This document shows, piece by piece, positions 31,170 to 42,981 of a DNA stretch of 64,000 nucleotides (position 1 is its first letter; each line of letters begins with the position of its first letter). The position numbers were made by a program, and so were the translations under genes. The notes beneath the pieces are model-generated. The model saw only the letters and a list, made by a program, of their open reading frames with translations. It was not told the origin of the DNA and made no database searches. Origin of the DNA: Tenrec ecaudatus (lineage: Eukaryota > Chordata > Mammalia > Afrosoricida > Tenrecidae). The stretch is taken from positions 72,660,494 to 72,724,493 of the forward strand of contig NC_134535.1 of assembly GCF_050624435.1 (NCBI RefSeq). Reading direction: 5' to 3'.

Positions 31170-34100
31170 ACCATTAACCACAATTTTGGTCATTCTCACT
31201 AGGGAGACCGTCCTTTTTCCAGAACTTTACAGGGATAGACAAAGTTATCATGAGTTTAGAAGTCACTCTAAACATCAAGCCACCAAATCAACAATACTTT
31301 AGAGCGTTTCCCCTCAGGATTGTGCTTGAGTGAGACGAATACGCACAGCCAGGTGACAAATGTCAGTCATTGCTGCCGCAAAGAAGTCACAGCAATGTAC
31401 AGCACCCTCGGCCCGCCTTTGGAATGTCCCCACCGTGTCAAAATACTAAGTCCTCTCTTAGGACCAGCCCCATAGCTGCTGATTTTCCTGTCAGTGGAAA
31501 TCCCAGTCTTGTTCATGTGGCATTCTTCCTCTTCGTTCTGTCACTTGTAAACAACAGGGGAATAAATGTCTATGTTTCCATGGTAATGTGCTAAAGAATT
31601 TGCTCCTAAAGTTTTTCATCTGAAAGCAGCGATCACTAGGCTTGAGGGGGTTGCTGAGCTCTGCTGAGATCAGGAGGACATAATGTGAGAAGAGCGCGTG
31701 CTCACTCGGGTCCTTCTTGTCAGAGGAAGCCCCGGGAATCCACGAGGACCCTGCGCAGTCAATTAGAAGACGCTCTTGGTTCTTTCCTTCAAAATATCCT
31801 CCCTCCTTAATCTCCCAAATGTCCCTCCTGCAATGTTCCAGTACACAGGGCGCGAGCAAAGATCACCGTGATGGAACAATAACGGCATTGATAGGAGCGA
31901 GAGGAGAGAATACGAAGAGTGGGGAGAGAGTGGAAAGATAGGGAAGAATATTGAGTTACAAAAGAGAGATGACAAAGCAGTTGTAAACAGGCCAATTGGA
32001 GCGAGAGAAGGACACAGAAGCGGGGTTAAGACAACACAACAGCACTTGCACTTGCAATGGGAAAGCATTTGCGGAGGACGGAAGATGATGGGACAGACAG
32101 CAGTGCGAATCAGATGGCATGGCAGAGCCAGGACTCCTTAGGGATTTAATCATCTCATAGCTGAGCCCCAAGTTCTAGGGGGGAAGGAGATAAACAAGGT
32201 TCAAGGTGAATGGCCCTTTTCCAAATGTACGTGCTGCTGCTTCTAAATCCACTCAGACTCCAATATGTGTCAGGGAAACGACCAAGTTAGAGGGCTGTGA
32301 TGCCACAGTGGGTTTCTGACGATAGCTACATGGGGGCCACGCCCTGGGACATGATTGATTGCGGGGCTTTCGTGCCTTTGGCTGCGGAGGAGCAGTCATA
32401 CCAACGGACTTTGTATTTCACCTCTAAAGATTTTCTTCTCTCTTCAGCGCTCAGCATTCAGGATGAGTGAAAGTGCGTACGGTAGGGAGAGGGATTAACT
32501 TGTGGGGATTTTGCACGCTCGTAAAGGAAGAAAAGGCTGATGACTTGTGGCTACCCTTTTCATGCTGTAGTATGGCAGGTCTCTGTCATTTCACAGACGC
32601 CCCAACATTTCTGAGTGTGTGGATCCCAGGGACAAAATGACACGCTGACAAAAGTATGTTAGAAACGTCAAGAACAATAATTGCCTCTCTCTTTTTAAAC
32701 ATTTCATTTGGAATCTGTGTATCTTTCATGAGAAAATGAGCGGCACAAATTATGATGCAATTTGATTTTCTTACACTTAATTCATCGCAGGTAAGTTTTT
32801 GGAGAATTCTTAGGTAACAGACAGGCTATAGACCCCTTAGGTAAGTCGTTTTAAACTACAATTCTTGGAATATGAAGAGCTTACATTCTAAACCCAAACG
32901 TAATAGCACTATTTTCTTCCTTGAGTTAGATTCGACTCTGTGTTTCTTGAAGGATTTCAAACATGAACCAACCTGCTTCCCTATCTAATTAACAAGCTAA
33001 GCTCTAATTGACAAGGTATATTTTATTTATCAGACACTTATGGCATCAAAGGTTTTAACCAACTCTATAGTGTGCAAGACTGGCTACCTTCCAACTTATA
33101 ATGTGCCATCTGATTGCTCCAGAGCCACAGGGCCAGCAATTAATTCACGTCACCTATACTGACACAATAAAAACAGATTAGCCATCTCAAACAAATGGAT
33201 TTACAATTAGGTCGTTAAGAAGGCCACCCTGCCACCCTCTTTTCTCCATCTCTGTCAGAAAGAGGCCAAATCAGTCTGGCCATTACCCACTGCTCCTCCC
33301 TTAGGCCCTGAGGTACTTGGAGAGTAAAAACAACCTATAAACTTTTCCTGCTGCTTTCTGTCTTCTGCCATTCTCCTCCATTCTGCCGTAGGTCATTTAA
33401 ATAAATGTTTGCTGCTCGAATCCATTTGTTCTGTTGTCAGTGATTAATGTACCTGTTTGGTTTAATTTTATATGCATTTAATATCACCCATTGTGCATTT
33501 TCAGACTTATTTAACAAATGCTCCATCTTTTCACATATAATCAATAAGCATTTTATTCATATGTGTAGATATGTATAAGTCATATTTATAATATGTATAG
33601 ATACAATCTTTTGAAAATATAAAATAGCTATAGATTTAATTATCTATAGTTATGTTTCTTTCCTAGAGCACCTGGTACCATTCAAAATGAGCACAGAGTT
33701 TCCAGATTAATTATTTGGCATTATTAATTTAAAACAAACCAGATTCAAAATGTAACCTTTCATTGACAAGTATAAAATACATTTTCTTATAACTCAGCCA
33801 AAAGCAAATAACTGCTCTTCTTTATAAACAGGTAGCTTTGGTGCAGGAAACTCTTTATAATAGAAATTTCATGATACAGTTTTTTAAAACTGATCTTTAT
33901 AACTGTAACCATATTAGTCTAGAAATCCAGTGTTGAGTTTATGTAAAGATTTGCCTATCTTTTCACTTGATCTAGTACTAGGACTGTTAGCTTAAATGCT
34001 GAACCAGTCCATCGAACTTTTAATAATATCCTTTTCATTTTGATGAAGGCCAAATATGAGGTACACTCAAAGAGTACATGAAAAAAAATTCCATTATCTT

Positions 34101-34380
34101 TCTATTCCATTTTGCCGGTGAACTTTTGAAACTTCCTAATACTTTGATCAGCAAGGGATATGTACCAGCCAATGGTACCTGCTACCTCCACCTCTAGCAC
34201 CAAGAATACAGGTCCTAATTTTAGATGTAGTGAATTAAATGAAAAATCTCGACTCCTCTCCCTGCCTCAGTACACTAAAGGCAGTATTCGACATACAATA
34301 AGGGCCATGCCGTCTTAACATGGTGCCAAAAGGAGCACTATGAGGCAGAGAGTATAGCTCAGGAATAATTAAAACCAATC
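31170..34380. other. Repeat-poor region, possible conserved non-coding DNA
   Basis: 3.2 kb without a recognisable lineage-specific repeat. A 122-codon minus-strand frame (31859-31491) has no family resemblance, and two other frames overlap it, so it is probably chance. The part 32640-33480 is AT-rich with homeodomain-type cores (TAATTA, AATTAAT) and could hold enhancers; this is inference. Confidence 0.35.
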
Positions 34381-34459
34381 CTGTATGTATGTATATATAC
34401 ACACATACAGGGATATGTTTGTGTGTGTGTGTGATTTCACACACACATTCACACAAACC
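34381..34459. repeat. Two adjacent inverted repeats
   Basis: 34381-34410 is a near-palindrome (ctgtatgtat ... acatacag). 34417-34457 pairs tttgtgtgtgtgtg with cacacacacattcacacaaa around a short atttc loop. Confidence 0.75.
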
Positions 34460-34466
34460 AGTTGCT

Positions 34467-34660
34467 ATGGAGTCAATTCCAACTCATGACAGCCTCATGT
34501 GTATTAGAGTGGAACTTTGATCCACAACGTTTTCAATGGCCGATGTTTTGGAAATAGATTGCTAAGCCTTTCTTCTGAGATGCCTCTGGGCAGACTCAAA
34601 CTGCCAATCTTTTGTTTAACAGCTAAGCATATTAACCATTTACGCTACCAAAGACACTAA
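34467..34660 (-). repeat. AfroSINE-like SINE, second subtype, antisense
   Basis: 'ttgctatggagtcaattcca', 'atgtgtattagagtggaact', 'ttttcaatggccgatgtttt', 'gcctctgggcagactcaaac' and 'taaccatttacgctacca': a near-complete complement of the subtype. Confidence 0.85.
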
Positions 34661-34928
34661 TTATCTGTTAAACAACCAACAGGTAACTTGAGTAAAAGAT
34701 TAATCTTCTCTAAATCAATTGCCTCACACGTGATTCTTCCAATACTCAAACAACTCAAGAATTCTTCAAAGTTCTGCACGTGTTTGAAACACATTTTAAA
34801 AATATATTTGACTAATTTTGCAAGCATGGTAATGAGTAATAAACCCACTCCAAATTTTGTTTTCTTATCACATTTTATTAATGAAGGACCAATAGCATGT
34901 TAACTGGGTCACCTAAGTTCATTTCTAT

Positions 34929-34939
34929 GTCCATTTCTT
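34929..34939. repeat. Target-site duplication, left copy
   Basis: gtccatttctt, repeated at 36670-36680. Confidence 0.75.
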
Positions 34940-36669
34940 TTTTTTAATAAATCATTTTATTGGGGCTCATACAACTCTTATCACTATCCATACATACATC
35001 AATTGAGTAAAGCACCCTTATACATTCCTTGCCCTCGTCATTCTCAAAATTCGCCTTCCACTTGGGTTCCTGGAATCAGTTCATTTTCCTTTTATTTTCT
35101 CTCCCCCTCCCTCCCCCTACCCCCTCCCCCACGAACCCTTAATAGTTTATAAATTATTATTTTATCTTATCTTACACTTCCCGGCGTCTCCCCTCACCCA
35201 CCTTCCTGTTGTCCATGCCCCAGAGAGGAGTCTACACGTAGATCCCTGAGATCGGTTCTCCCTTTCTACACCCTCTTCCCTTCCAGTGTCGCCACTCTCA
35301 CTGCTGGTCCTGAGGGATTCATCCGTCCTAGATTCCCTGTGTTTCCAGATCCCTACTGCACTGCTGCGCATCCTCTGGTCTAACCAGGTCCGCAAGGCAG
35401 AATTGGGATCATGATCATTGGAGGGGAGGAAGCTTTCAGGAACTAGAGGAAGGTTTTGAGTTTCATTGTTGCTACACTGAACCCTGAGTGACTCATCTCC
35501 TCCCCACTACCCCTCTGCAAGGCATGTCCAGCTGTCTACAGATGGGCATTGGGTCCCCATCACGCACTCCCCTCATTTACAGTGATGTGATTTCCCCCTC
35601 CCCACCCCCACATGCCTTTGTTGTTTGAAACCTGGTCCCCTCGGCCCTTCATGATCACACATGTTTGTGTGCTTCTTCCTTGTGGGCTTTGTTGCTTCTG
35701 GGCTAGATGGCCGCTTGTTTACTTTCAAGCCTTTAAGTCCCCAGATGCTATATCTCTCAATAACTGGGCACCATCAGCCTTCTTCACCACACTTACTTAT
35801 GCACACATTCATCTTCAGTGTTTATGTGAGGAAGGTGATCACACAGTGATGGTTTTTGTTCCTTGGTGTCTGCTAACTGGTCCGTTCAACACCTTGTATT
35901 CACTTAGGCTGTGTGCTTCTTCTCTGTGGGTTTTGTTGCTTCTGAGCTAGATGGTCGCTTGTTTGCCTTCAAGCCTTTAAGACCCCAGATGCTATATCTT
36001 TTTGATAGCTGGACACCATCAGCTTTCTTCACCACATTTGCTTATGCACACGTCTGTCTTCAGTGATCATGTTGGGAAGGTGGGTATCATGGAATGACTA
36101 TTTAGCTGGGCAAGGTGCTATTGCATTGAGGGAGTGTGTGTGAGGAGGCCCAATGTCCACCTGCTACCCTACTACCGAACCTATAAATATATGCACATAG
36201 GTCTATATCCCCCATAATCATAAATATATTTACATATGTACATGTTTGTATTTAGGCTTCTCTGTATGCCCTTTGCTTCCTACTCCTTTCCTCTATTTCC
36301 CTATGCTTTCCTCCTGTCCCACTACCATGTTCAGCCTTCATTCTGGTTTCAGTAATTCCTTCTAGTTACCTCACCCTTGGTCACTCCCTACCACTCCTCC
36401 CTTTCCCTCCCTGGCTCTGGTTTTGACCACTCACTTTTCCCTTGTTCCTGGATTGGCCAACACCTCTTCCCTTCCCCTACCTCCCACGCTCTCATGTTAC
36501 TTTCTTCTCACATTGTTTGTCCAGCCTATCTTATCTAGGTGGACCTGCAGATACAGTAATATGTGCATACAATTATGGATGGCTATGACAGCACCCAAGT
36601 GGCACATAAGAACATGCCATCGACAGCAGCAACACCGACATGCTGACAGACAAAAAAGCCACTGTCTAG
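34940..36669 (-). mobile_element. 5'-truncated L1, 3'UTR only
   Basis: Poly-T, the family 3' terminus ('cattttattggggctcatac'), then the long 3'UTR with two tandem internal units (about 35648-35886 and 35887-36100). The last 80 bp (36590-36669) differ from the other copies. Bracketed by an 11 bp TSD. Confidence 0.85.
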
Positions 36670-36680
36670 GTCCATTTCTT
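36670..36680. repeat. Target-site duplication, right copy
   Basis: Matches 34929-34939. Confidence 0.75.
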
Positions 36681-36744
36681 AAGTAAAATTTCTCCTACCA
36701 CATGTGCATTATCTTCACTTCTAATATACCTACCTTTGAGGTTG

Positions 36745-36950
36745 CCTAGGGGCCTCGGAAGGAATTCTAGTGGTAAACACTTGGCTACTAGCAGAAAGGT
36801 TGGCAGTTTTAACTCACCTAGTGGCTCTGGGGTAGAAAGGCCTGGATATCTATTTCTTTAAAGAGTATAGCCAAGCAAACCCCACAGGGAAGTTCTACAT
36901 TCTCTCTCATGTGAGTACCTTGAGTCAAAAAGGAGCTGACAGCAAACACA
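36745..36950 (+). repeat. AfroSINE-like SINE, second subtype
   Basis: 'gaattctagtggtaaacact', 'gcagaaaggttggcagtttt', 'ggcctggatatctatttctt' and 'cccacagggaagttctacat' follow the sense order. Confidence 0.78.
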
Positions 36951-37044
36951 TAATCGCAATAGCAACAAGACCTCTGAGTGAGTCCAAATCACCACACTTT
37001 TGGCAGTAGCTAAGGACGCAACCATTTTTGCACCAAGCCTACAA

Positions 37045-37275
37045 AATGAAAACTCACTGCCATGTACGAATTCCAACTCAAAGCAACTTTATAGGACAGA
37101 GTAGAAGTACCGCTGCAGGTATCTGAGACTAAATATTTCTTTCAACCATTTTATTGGCATATAACTCACATCAAATACAATTCAAAGACTGCATCCTCCA
37201 GGGAGTCATAGTCTCATATTTCTCCCAAAGAGCGGTTAGCCTTGAACCGCTGACTGCAGTTGGTAGCCTCACACT
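37045..37275 (-). repeat. AfroSINE-like SINE, antisense, interrupted
   Basis: Left part 'aaaactcactgccatgtacg', 'actttataggacagagtaga', 'aggtatctgagact'; right part 'gtctcatatttctcccaaag', 'ttgaaccgctgactgcagtt'. About 55 bp of L1-like sequence (37135-37190) lies between them. Confidence 0.78.
37135..37190 (-). mobile_element. Short L1M-like 3' end inside a SINE
   Basis: 'accattttattggcatataa', 'ctcacatcaaatacaattca' resembles the 3' terminus of old mammalian L1 (ttattgggatataattcacat). Confidence 0.55.
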
Positions 37276-37279
37276 TCAC

Positions 37280-38470
37280 CCACCTGTGGTGGTGTTGGGT
37301 GCCAGCTAGTCAGTTCTGACTCAAAGGAGCCCTGTGTATAGCAGAGGGAAACTCTACCTGGTCCTGCGCATCCTCACATTGTTATATTTTAAGCCACCGT
37401 GGCAGCTACTGCTGTCCACCTGTCCTGTTGAGTGCCTTCCTCTTTTTTGCTGCTCTTCGTTGTCAAGGATGATGCCATTCTCCGGGGAGTGATCTCTCTT
37501 GACAACATGTCCAAAGAACACAAGACAAAGTCCCACTTTCCTTTCCTCTAGTTGCAACATTTTGGCTGTACTTCTTCCAAGACTGATGGGTTTGTCCTTT
37601 GGGGAATCCAGGGTATTTTCAATATTATTTGCCAGAGCGATAATTCAGACACAAGAATTCTTGCTCTCCATCAGCAAGTGATTCAAGTCCTCCTCACTTT
37701 CAGTAAGCAAGGTGTGTCATCTGTACATCACAGTTTATTAATAAACCTTCCTCCAATCTGGATGCCACATTTTTCCATATTATCCAGTTTCTCTATTTTT
37801 TCAGCATAGGTTAACTAAGTGTGCTGATGGAATACAATCCTGACACACATTTACTGGTTTTAAACCATTCCCTTGTCTGTTCCCACAACTGCCTCTTGAT
37901 CTGAGTCCAGGTTCTGTTTCAGCACAATGACGTGTTCCGGGATTCTCATTCTTCTCAAAGCTATCCAGTTTGCTGTGTTGTTATGATCCTCACAGTGAGT
38001 GTCTTTGCATAGTCAATGGAACACAAGTACATATCTTTCTGGTATTCTCTGCTTCCAGCCAAGATTCATCTGACATCGGCAATGATATCCCTTGTTCCAC
38101 ATCCTCTTCAGAATCTGACCTGAACCTCTGGCAGCTACTTGTCAATGTACTGCTACAACCAATGTGAGGTGATCTTTAGCAAAATGTTATTTGCATGTGA
38201 TATCAATGACATTGTTCTATAACTTGACATTCTCTTTCAGTCACTTTTCTTTGATATGGGTACTAGTATGAATCCCTTCACACCAGCTGGCCAAGTGTGT
38301 GAATACTTCGGAGCTGCATCAGGTTGTTGAAACATTTCATTTGGTATTCTCTCGATTCCTTGAGCCTTGGTTTTGACTAATGCTTTCAGTGAAGTCTGGG
38401 GTTCTTCCTTCGGTACCATTGCTTCTTGCTCAAAATATATACTACCTCCTGAAATGAAAAGAGTCCTAAA
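37280..38470 (-). mobile_element. RTE (BovB-like) LINE fragment, antisense, 1.2 kb
   Basis: Minus-strand translation gives RTE blocks in the right order: from 38419 down, a KAQGIERIPNEMF block (family GKAxGIDGIPAE) and VPISKKSD (family IPIPKKGD); near 37560-37354 the C-terminal FFGHVVKRD and KRGRHSTGQVD (family LFGHIMRRD, KRGRPxxRWxD). The right part begins within the RT domain, so the endonuclease is absent. Many stops and shifts. Confidence 0.85.
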
Positions 38471-38479
38471 ATTTTAAAG

Positions 38480-38685
38480 CTCTTTCATATCTGTTCAGCA
38501 AATTTTCAACTCTTTAGTATGGTTACCATGGTTTCCTAGGTTTCCTTTGATGCAACTACGAAGACACAAAATAGTTGACAGCAGAAGAAGCTTTATTTGG
38601 TTGTCCAATCAAAGGAGGATAGAGAGACTTATGTCACTAAGGTGGATCCCCAAGTCCTGGGCTCGCGGTCTTTTGTTAGGGTTTG
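38480..38685. other. Unassigned spacer
   Basis: No gene or repeat recognised. Confidence 0.3.
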
Positions 38686-38687
38686 CA

Positions 38688-38876
38688 CTCCTGGTGAAGT
38701 AGTGAAATACACAGTCAGCTGCTAACCTCAAAGTCAGCAGTTTGAAACCACCACTTTCTCCACAAGAGAAAAATGAGGCTCTCTACTTCAGTAAAGACTT
38801 ACAGTCTCAGAAATCCACAGGGACAGTTCTTTGTCCTATAGGATTGCTATGAGTTAGAATTAACTTGATGGCAATC
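38688..38876 (+). repeat. AfroSINE-like SINE, near full length
   Basis: 'ggtgaagtagtgaaatacac', 'ctcaaagtcagcagtttgaa' (B-box region), 'gaggctctctacttcagtaa', 'acttacagtctcagaaatcc' and 'gctatgagttagaattaact'. Confidence 0.9.
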
Positions 38877-38877
38877 A

Positions 38878-39180
38878 TTTTTTAACAGTTTTATTGGCAT
38901 ATAATTCTCATACCACACAATCCAATAGCTCATTCACATCAAGAAGAGTTGTACAGTCATCACCACAATCAGTTTTAGAACATTTTATTCATTCTTGTAC
39001 TCGTTGTTATAAGCCCCCCCCCCAACAATCTCCCCTGAAACACCCACACGAAACAATTAATGCAGTTGCTGCATCTATAGATTTCCCTATCTTGGTCTTC
39101 ATATATAGAAAAACATTTTTAAAAAACAAAACAACTAAAATAATAACAAAGTAAAACAGATAAAAACCTCAATTGAAAAG
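38878..39180 (-). mobile_element. L1M-like 3' end
   Basis: 'cagttttattggcatataat', 'gttgtacagtcatcaccaca', 'atcagttttagaacatttta' match the 3'UTR of ancient mammalian L1 elements in antisense. It abuts the SINE tail on the left. Confidence 0.7.
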
Positions 39181-39184
39181 AAAA

Positions 39185-39540
39185 CAGAAACTATTAAAAA
39201 CTAGAAAAATTTAAAATGGATCATAAGGCAGATCAAATGGTAAGGTGCTGAATCTTAACCTAATTGCATCTGCAGTCCACTTTCCAGTGCATTCCATGCC
39301 ATGGTGAGACTGAGGGTGTCAAATAATTCAAATCCAAAGGAGGGAATGGGATGAAGGCTTAACGTTGTGAGCGCCCATTTTGCAAAAGGCTGTGGGTGAC
39401 AGTGGAAGCCCCACGTCGATTTGCAGGGTCCCCTGAGGGACAAAGCCTTCAGCGAATCCCCTCAGATCATAGTTGAGGACTGTGAACAGCCTGTGCACAG
39501 GCAGAGCACTGTGAAGTCAATTAGAGTTAGGTTAGAATGA
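39185..39540. other. Unique sequence
   Basis: No gene or repeat recognised. Confidence 0.3.
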
Positions 39541-39544
39541 ATCT

Positions 39545-39790
39545 TTTTTAAAAAAATCATTTTATTGGGAGCTCGTACAACTCTTATCACAATCCATATA
39601 TCCATCCATTGTGTCCGGCACATTGGTACATTTGCTGTCATCATCATTCTCAAAATATTTTCTTTCTACTTGAGCCCTTGCATCAGCCTCTCATTTTCCC
39701 CTCCCTCTCCCACTCTCCCTCCCTCCCTCATGAACACTTGATAATCTATAAATTATTATTCTTAATCTTATCTTTTGATCGGAAGGGGAA
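39545..39790 (-). mobile_element. Short L1 3' end
   Basis: 'tcattttattgggagctcgt', 'acaactcttatcacaatcca', 'cttgagcccttgcatcagcc' and 'tccctcatgaacacttgata' match the lineage L1 3' terminus. About 245 bp copied; no clear TSD found. Confidence 0.82.
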
Positions 39791-39794
39791 ATAA

Positions 39795-41265
39795 ACACAC
39801 GTGGATCAAGCCTCTGGTGAATCCCCTCTGACCCTGGCGCAGGGAGGTGAGCAGTTTGGCTTTTAATTTTGAGTGAAGATGCTTACTGGACTCTAATTAG
39901 TGCTAATCGCAGGCAGACTTGGCATATGAACCACTCCTTTCTGCATCCTCAGAGGGAAGGGGAGTCACAAACATGGCATTTTTCCCTCAATGGAGTGTCA
40001 ATGGAGATGTGGTTTTTGCCTTCTGATGTGCAAAGTTGAGCTTACTTTTGTGCATAACTAGGAAGCCTCATCAAATTCCAGCCAGTTCTACTATCCTTGT
40101 CCTTTGTTGTCCTTTACCATCGGACTTACCTAAAACAGAATTAAATAGCTCAGCTTCAAGACATCATCTCATGGTTCTCAGTCTCAGTAATACAAAAGGT
40201 GTCTTTTCTACATGGCATTTTAAAATTTCTACCAAAAGGCAGATTTCACTCCCTGTGTATGCAAATAATTTGGTGATCAGTTCCATGCAAGGACTTACCA
40301 AACACTCTTCAGAAGCAGGAGGTTTCTTATACATTGAAAACTCTCCTTCAGAACTACTCGCTCTAGTCATGGAAAACAAAATATGAAGCAAGATACACGA
40401 TGTTCTAAAAATGTAAGCATTACATTTAAAGACTGCCTTGAGAGGGTCCAAGCCCCTACAACCAAGTCCAGTTGATCTGATTGGCTTGTCCCAGAACCAG
40501 CCTTAGAGAGGCTGGACCATATACGCAAATGAACATCTATCAAAACCTTAACATTGTAGTTGAGTCATAACAGTTTTCAGACTTTAGAGTCAATCTTCTG
40601 AATAAATACAAAATTTCCTGGACATTTCTCTAATCTAAGCCTAGCTTTTATGTCTGTTTGTGGCATATTTTTATGTGTGGACTTAGAAATGCCAATTAAA
40701 ATAAACAGGTGCCTCTACTTGTGATGTGTCTTTCTTTCCAGAACATATCATGTCATTCTTAGGAAGATCACAAAGATATTTTGAAAATTACAAAAACTCA
40801 AATAGATGATGAAAGTGGATCAGATCATGTGCCATTTGGAGATGCCAATTTTGTTTTTCAGTTTTAGTCAATCTCTATAGCCAAAAATTAATTTTAATTT
40901 CTGAGTGATTATATGAAAATATTATTAAATTCAAAATTGTAAAATCAAATCAGTATTTCATCAGTATAGAATTTTGAAGAAAAAATTATTATAACTCCCT
41001 GAAAATGTTTGTTAGTATTTAAATGTATTGATATAAAAATATGCTTATGTAGACTTAACATCTACATGAGTATTTAACTCTGTGTCTAAAGTTTCTTTTC
41101 TCTTTCTTTTTTCCCTAATCCATTGTAAATATTCTCTGGAGTATCAATTACAAGTAGTTCAGTAAACTCAATGTTCCATAATAAGGATTAATGAAGTATT
41201 TGCAGCTTATGGCACTTGCTATGATTCTGAAACCACTTTATGAATAATATTATTGATCACTGAAC
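39795..41265. other. Unique AT-rich sequence
   Basis: About 1.5 kb with no recognisable repeat. The 116 and 95 codon frames at 40036-40451 are antiparallel and overlapping, with no family resemblance. Confidence 0.35.
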
Positions 41266-41269
41266 TAGC

Positions 41270-41520
41270 AAAATCCCACTCATCCTTGGAGGCCCAATTT
41301 AAATACCGTCTCCACCACAGAATTATCTCTAATTTCCCCAGTATAAAGGGCATAGTCTTTCGTCAACTCTGAGTACATATTTCTGCCATGCACTGTTCGT
41401 TGTCTTTTATTTTCCATGTTAATTAATAACTTAATTATCTGTTCATTTGTTCATTCATTCATGTACTCAGTGATCCTTTCAATAAGTATTCCCTAGGTAA
41501 CTTTCTTATTTCAATCATTT
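41270..41520 (+). repeat. L2 3' region
   Basis: 'ccttggaggcccaatttaaa', 'taccgtctccaccacagaat' and a later 'ttcattcattcatgtactca' agree with the L2 3' part (aaatgtcacctcc, agaggccttccctg, then the ATGAATGA tail). Confidence 0.5.
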
Positions 41521-41607
41521 TGCTAAAATCTGGAGTGCAAAAATCAGCAATTAGTCTTGATTTATAAATATTATAGATTTTGGTACATTAACAAAACCTG
41601 TAAAATG

Positions 41608-41628
41608 ATGTGTGTGTGTGTGTGTGTA
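41608..41628 (+). repeat. (GT)n microsatellite
   Basis: About 10 GT units. Confidence 0.9.
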
Positions 41629-41669
41629 ATTACCTTAGAGGCAAGCATGGAAGACTTTGTCTTACATAC
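41629..41669 (+). mobile_element. RTE LINE tail, left part, split by an LTR
   Basis: 'ccttagaggcaagcatggaa' corresponds to 26473-26495 in the longer RTE copy and continues at 42163 beyond the LTR. Confidence 0.7.
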
Positions 41670-42162
41670 TGTGTTAGTCTGGGTAGACTAGAGAAGCAAA
41701 TTCATAGACACTCATATGTATATAAGAAAGAGTTTTATATACGAGAGCAATTGAATATTGAGAAAACATCCTAGCCCAGTCCAGTTCAGGTTCATAAGTC
41801 CAATATTAGCCCATTTGTCCAATATCAACCTATAACTTACTCTTCAGACTCACAATTCACATGCAATGACAGTGAATGCAGGAGGATCACAGGCCAGTGG
41901 GTAAAAAGTCTTGTGGATCCAGTGATGGTAAAGGTATCTCAGCACTGCTGGGGGTCTCCATGTGGTTCCATCAGCCCCAGGGCTCTAATGTAGCTCCATG
42001 TGTCTTGTCAGCAAGCATGCCTCACAGAGTGTGAGTGTATATCTTGCCTCCAGTGAACTATTTGTCTCCTTAGCACCTCCAAATGAGGTCATCAAGCTAC
42101 GACCTGATTGACAGACTAAACTCTTAAGTCTCAAATTGATGACAGATTAGGTAACTACCACA
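41670..42162 (-). mobile_element. Solo LTR, ERVL/MLT2-like, inserted in an RTE LINE
   Basis: 493 bp beginning tgtgttagtc and ending actaccaca, flanked by the exact 5 bp TSD catac (41665-41669 and 42163-42167). Its ends are the reverse complement of the ends of 9783-10180. No internal retroviral genes. Confidence 0.82.
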
Positions 42163-42415
42163 CATACTTGGAATGTATTTTCAGAAGAGACTAAGTCCCT
42201 GGAGGACATCTTCCTTGGTAAAATGGAGGGGCAGTGAAAAAGAGGAAGGCCCTCATAGAGATGGATTGACACAAGGGCTGCAAGAATGGGTTCAAGCATC
42301 GGATCAACTGTGAGAGTGTCAGAGGACCAGCCGCGCTTCCTTCTGTTAAGCAGAAAGTTGTATGGATTGGATTGCTGGCATGGCTCCTAACAGCAACAAG
42401 AAGGAATAAGGACAA
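42163..42415 (+). mobile_element. RTE LINE 3' tail, right part
   Basis: 'agaagagactaagtccctgg', 'aggacatcttccttggtaaa', 'gaaaaagaggaaggccctca', 'gatggattgacacaagggct' and 'cagaaagttgtatggattgg' follow the RTE terminus. Confidence 0.85.
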
Positions 42416-42419
42416 AAGT

Positions 42420-42855
42420 ATTGTTATCATGGTTACAGTTTATACATGCATGGGTTTATTCCAAGCAAAACATGTTAAACATGTCTCTGAGAATGTTCTA
42501 AATCCTATTTTGACAAGTAGTAATTGGGGTATTAAACGTTTATGAGCAGCCATCTAAGTTGCAACCAATGTTGTGGCCCCATCCAGAGCAAAGAACAGTG
42601 GTGGGGAGTGGGGGTAGACATAAGAACAATTAGTACAATGAAATAATCAACCACAGGAACATAATCCTCCATGATCCTCCATGAACTAGATGGTGTCTGG
42701 CTACCACTACCAACTACTCTAAATGAGATAATATTAAATTCCTACATAGAGTGGGAGAAAAAACAGAATAAGACCCAAAAGTATTAAATAAAAAAGTATA
42801 AAAAAGACCAGGCTTACTGGTCAGGTAGAGATTTGTGGCTCTTAGGCATCCTTCA
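42420..42855. other. Unassigned sequence
   Basis: 'cagccatctaagttgcaacc', 'catccagagcaaagaacagt' and 'agtgggagaaaaaacag' have a repeat-like feel, but I cannot name a family. Confidence 0.3.
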
Positions 42856-42857
42856 AT

Positions 42858-42868
42858 GGCTAAATTTT
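42858..42868. repeat. Target-site duplication, left copy
   Basis: ggctaaatttt, repeated at 45126-45136, so it brackets both L1 pieces that follow. Confidence 0.72.
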
Positions 42869-42981
42869 TTTTTTTCTTTTTTTAACAATTTATTGGGGCT
42901 CATACAATTCTTTTCACAGTTCATACATATACATACATCAATTGTATAAAGCACATCTGTACAGTCTTTGCCCTAATCATT
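42869..42981 (-). mobile_element. L1 3' terminus, first of two in tandem
   Basis: Poly-T, then 'caatttattggggctcatac' and 'atcaattgtataaagcacat', ending at 'ctttgccctaatcat'. It is followed directly by a second L1 terminus. Confidence 0.82.

Noticed and set aside
31491-31859. 122-codon minus-strand frame in a repeat-poor region
   Set aside because: Considered as an exon, but no domain is recognised, frames overlap on both strands, and no splice context stands out. Not excluded, only unsupported.
39441-39860. Similar words 'gaatcccctc' on both sides of the short L1 end at 39.5 kb as a long duplication
   Set aside because: The resemblance is patchy, lies about 50-90 bp away from the L1 ends and does not bracket the insertion.
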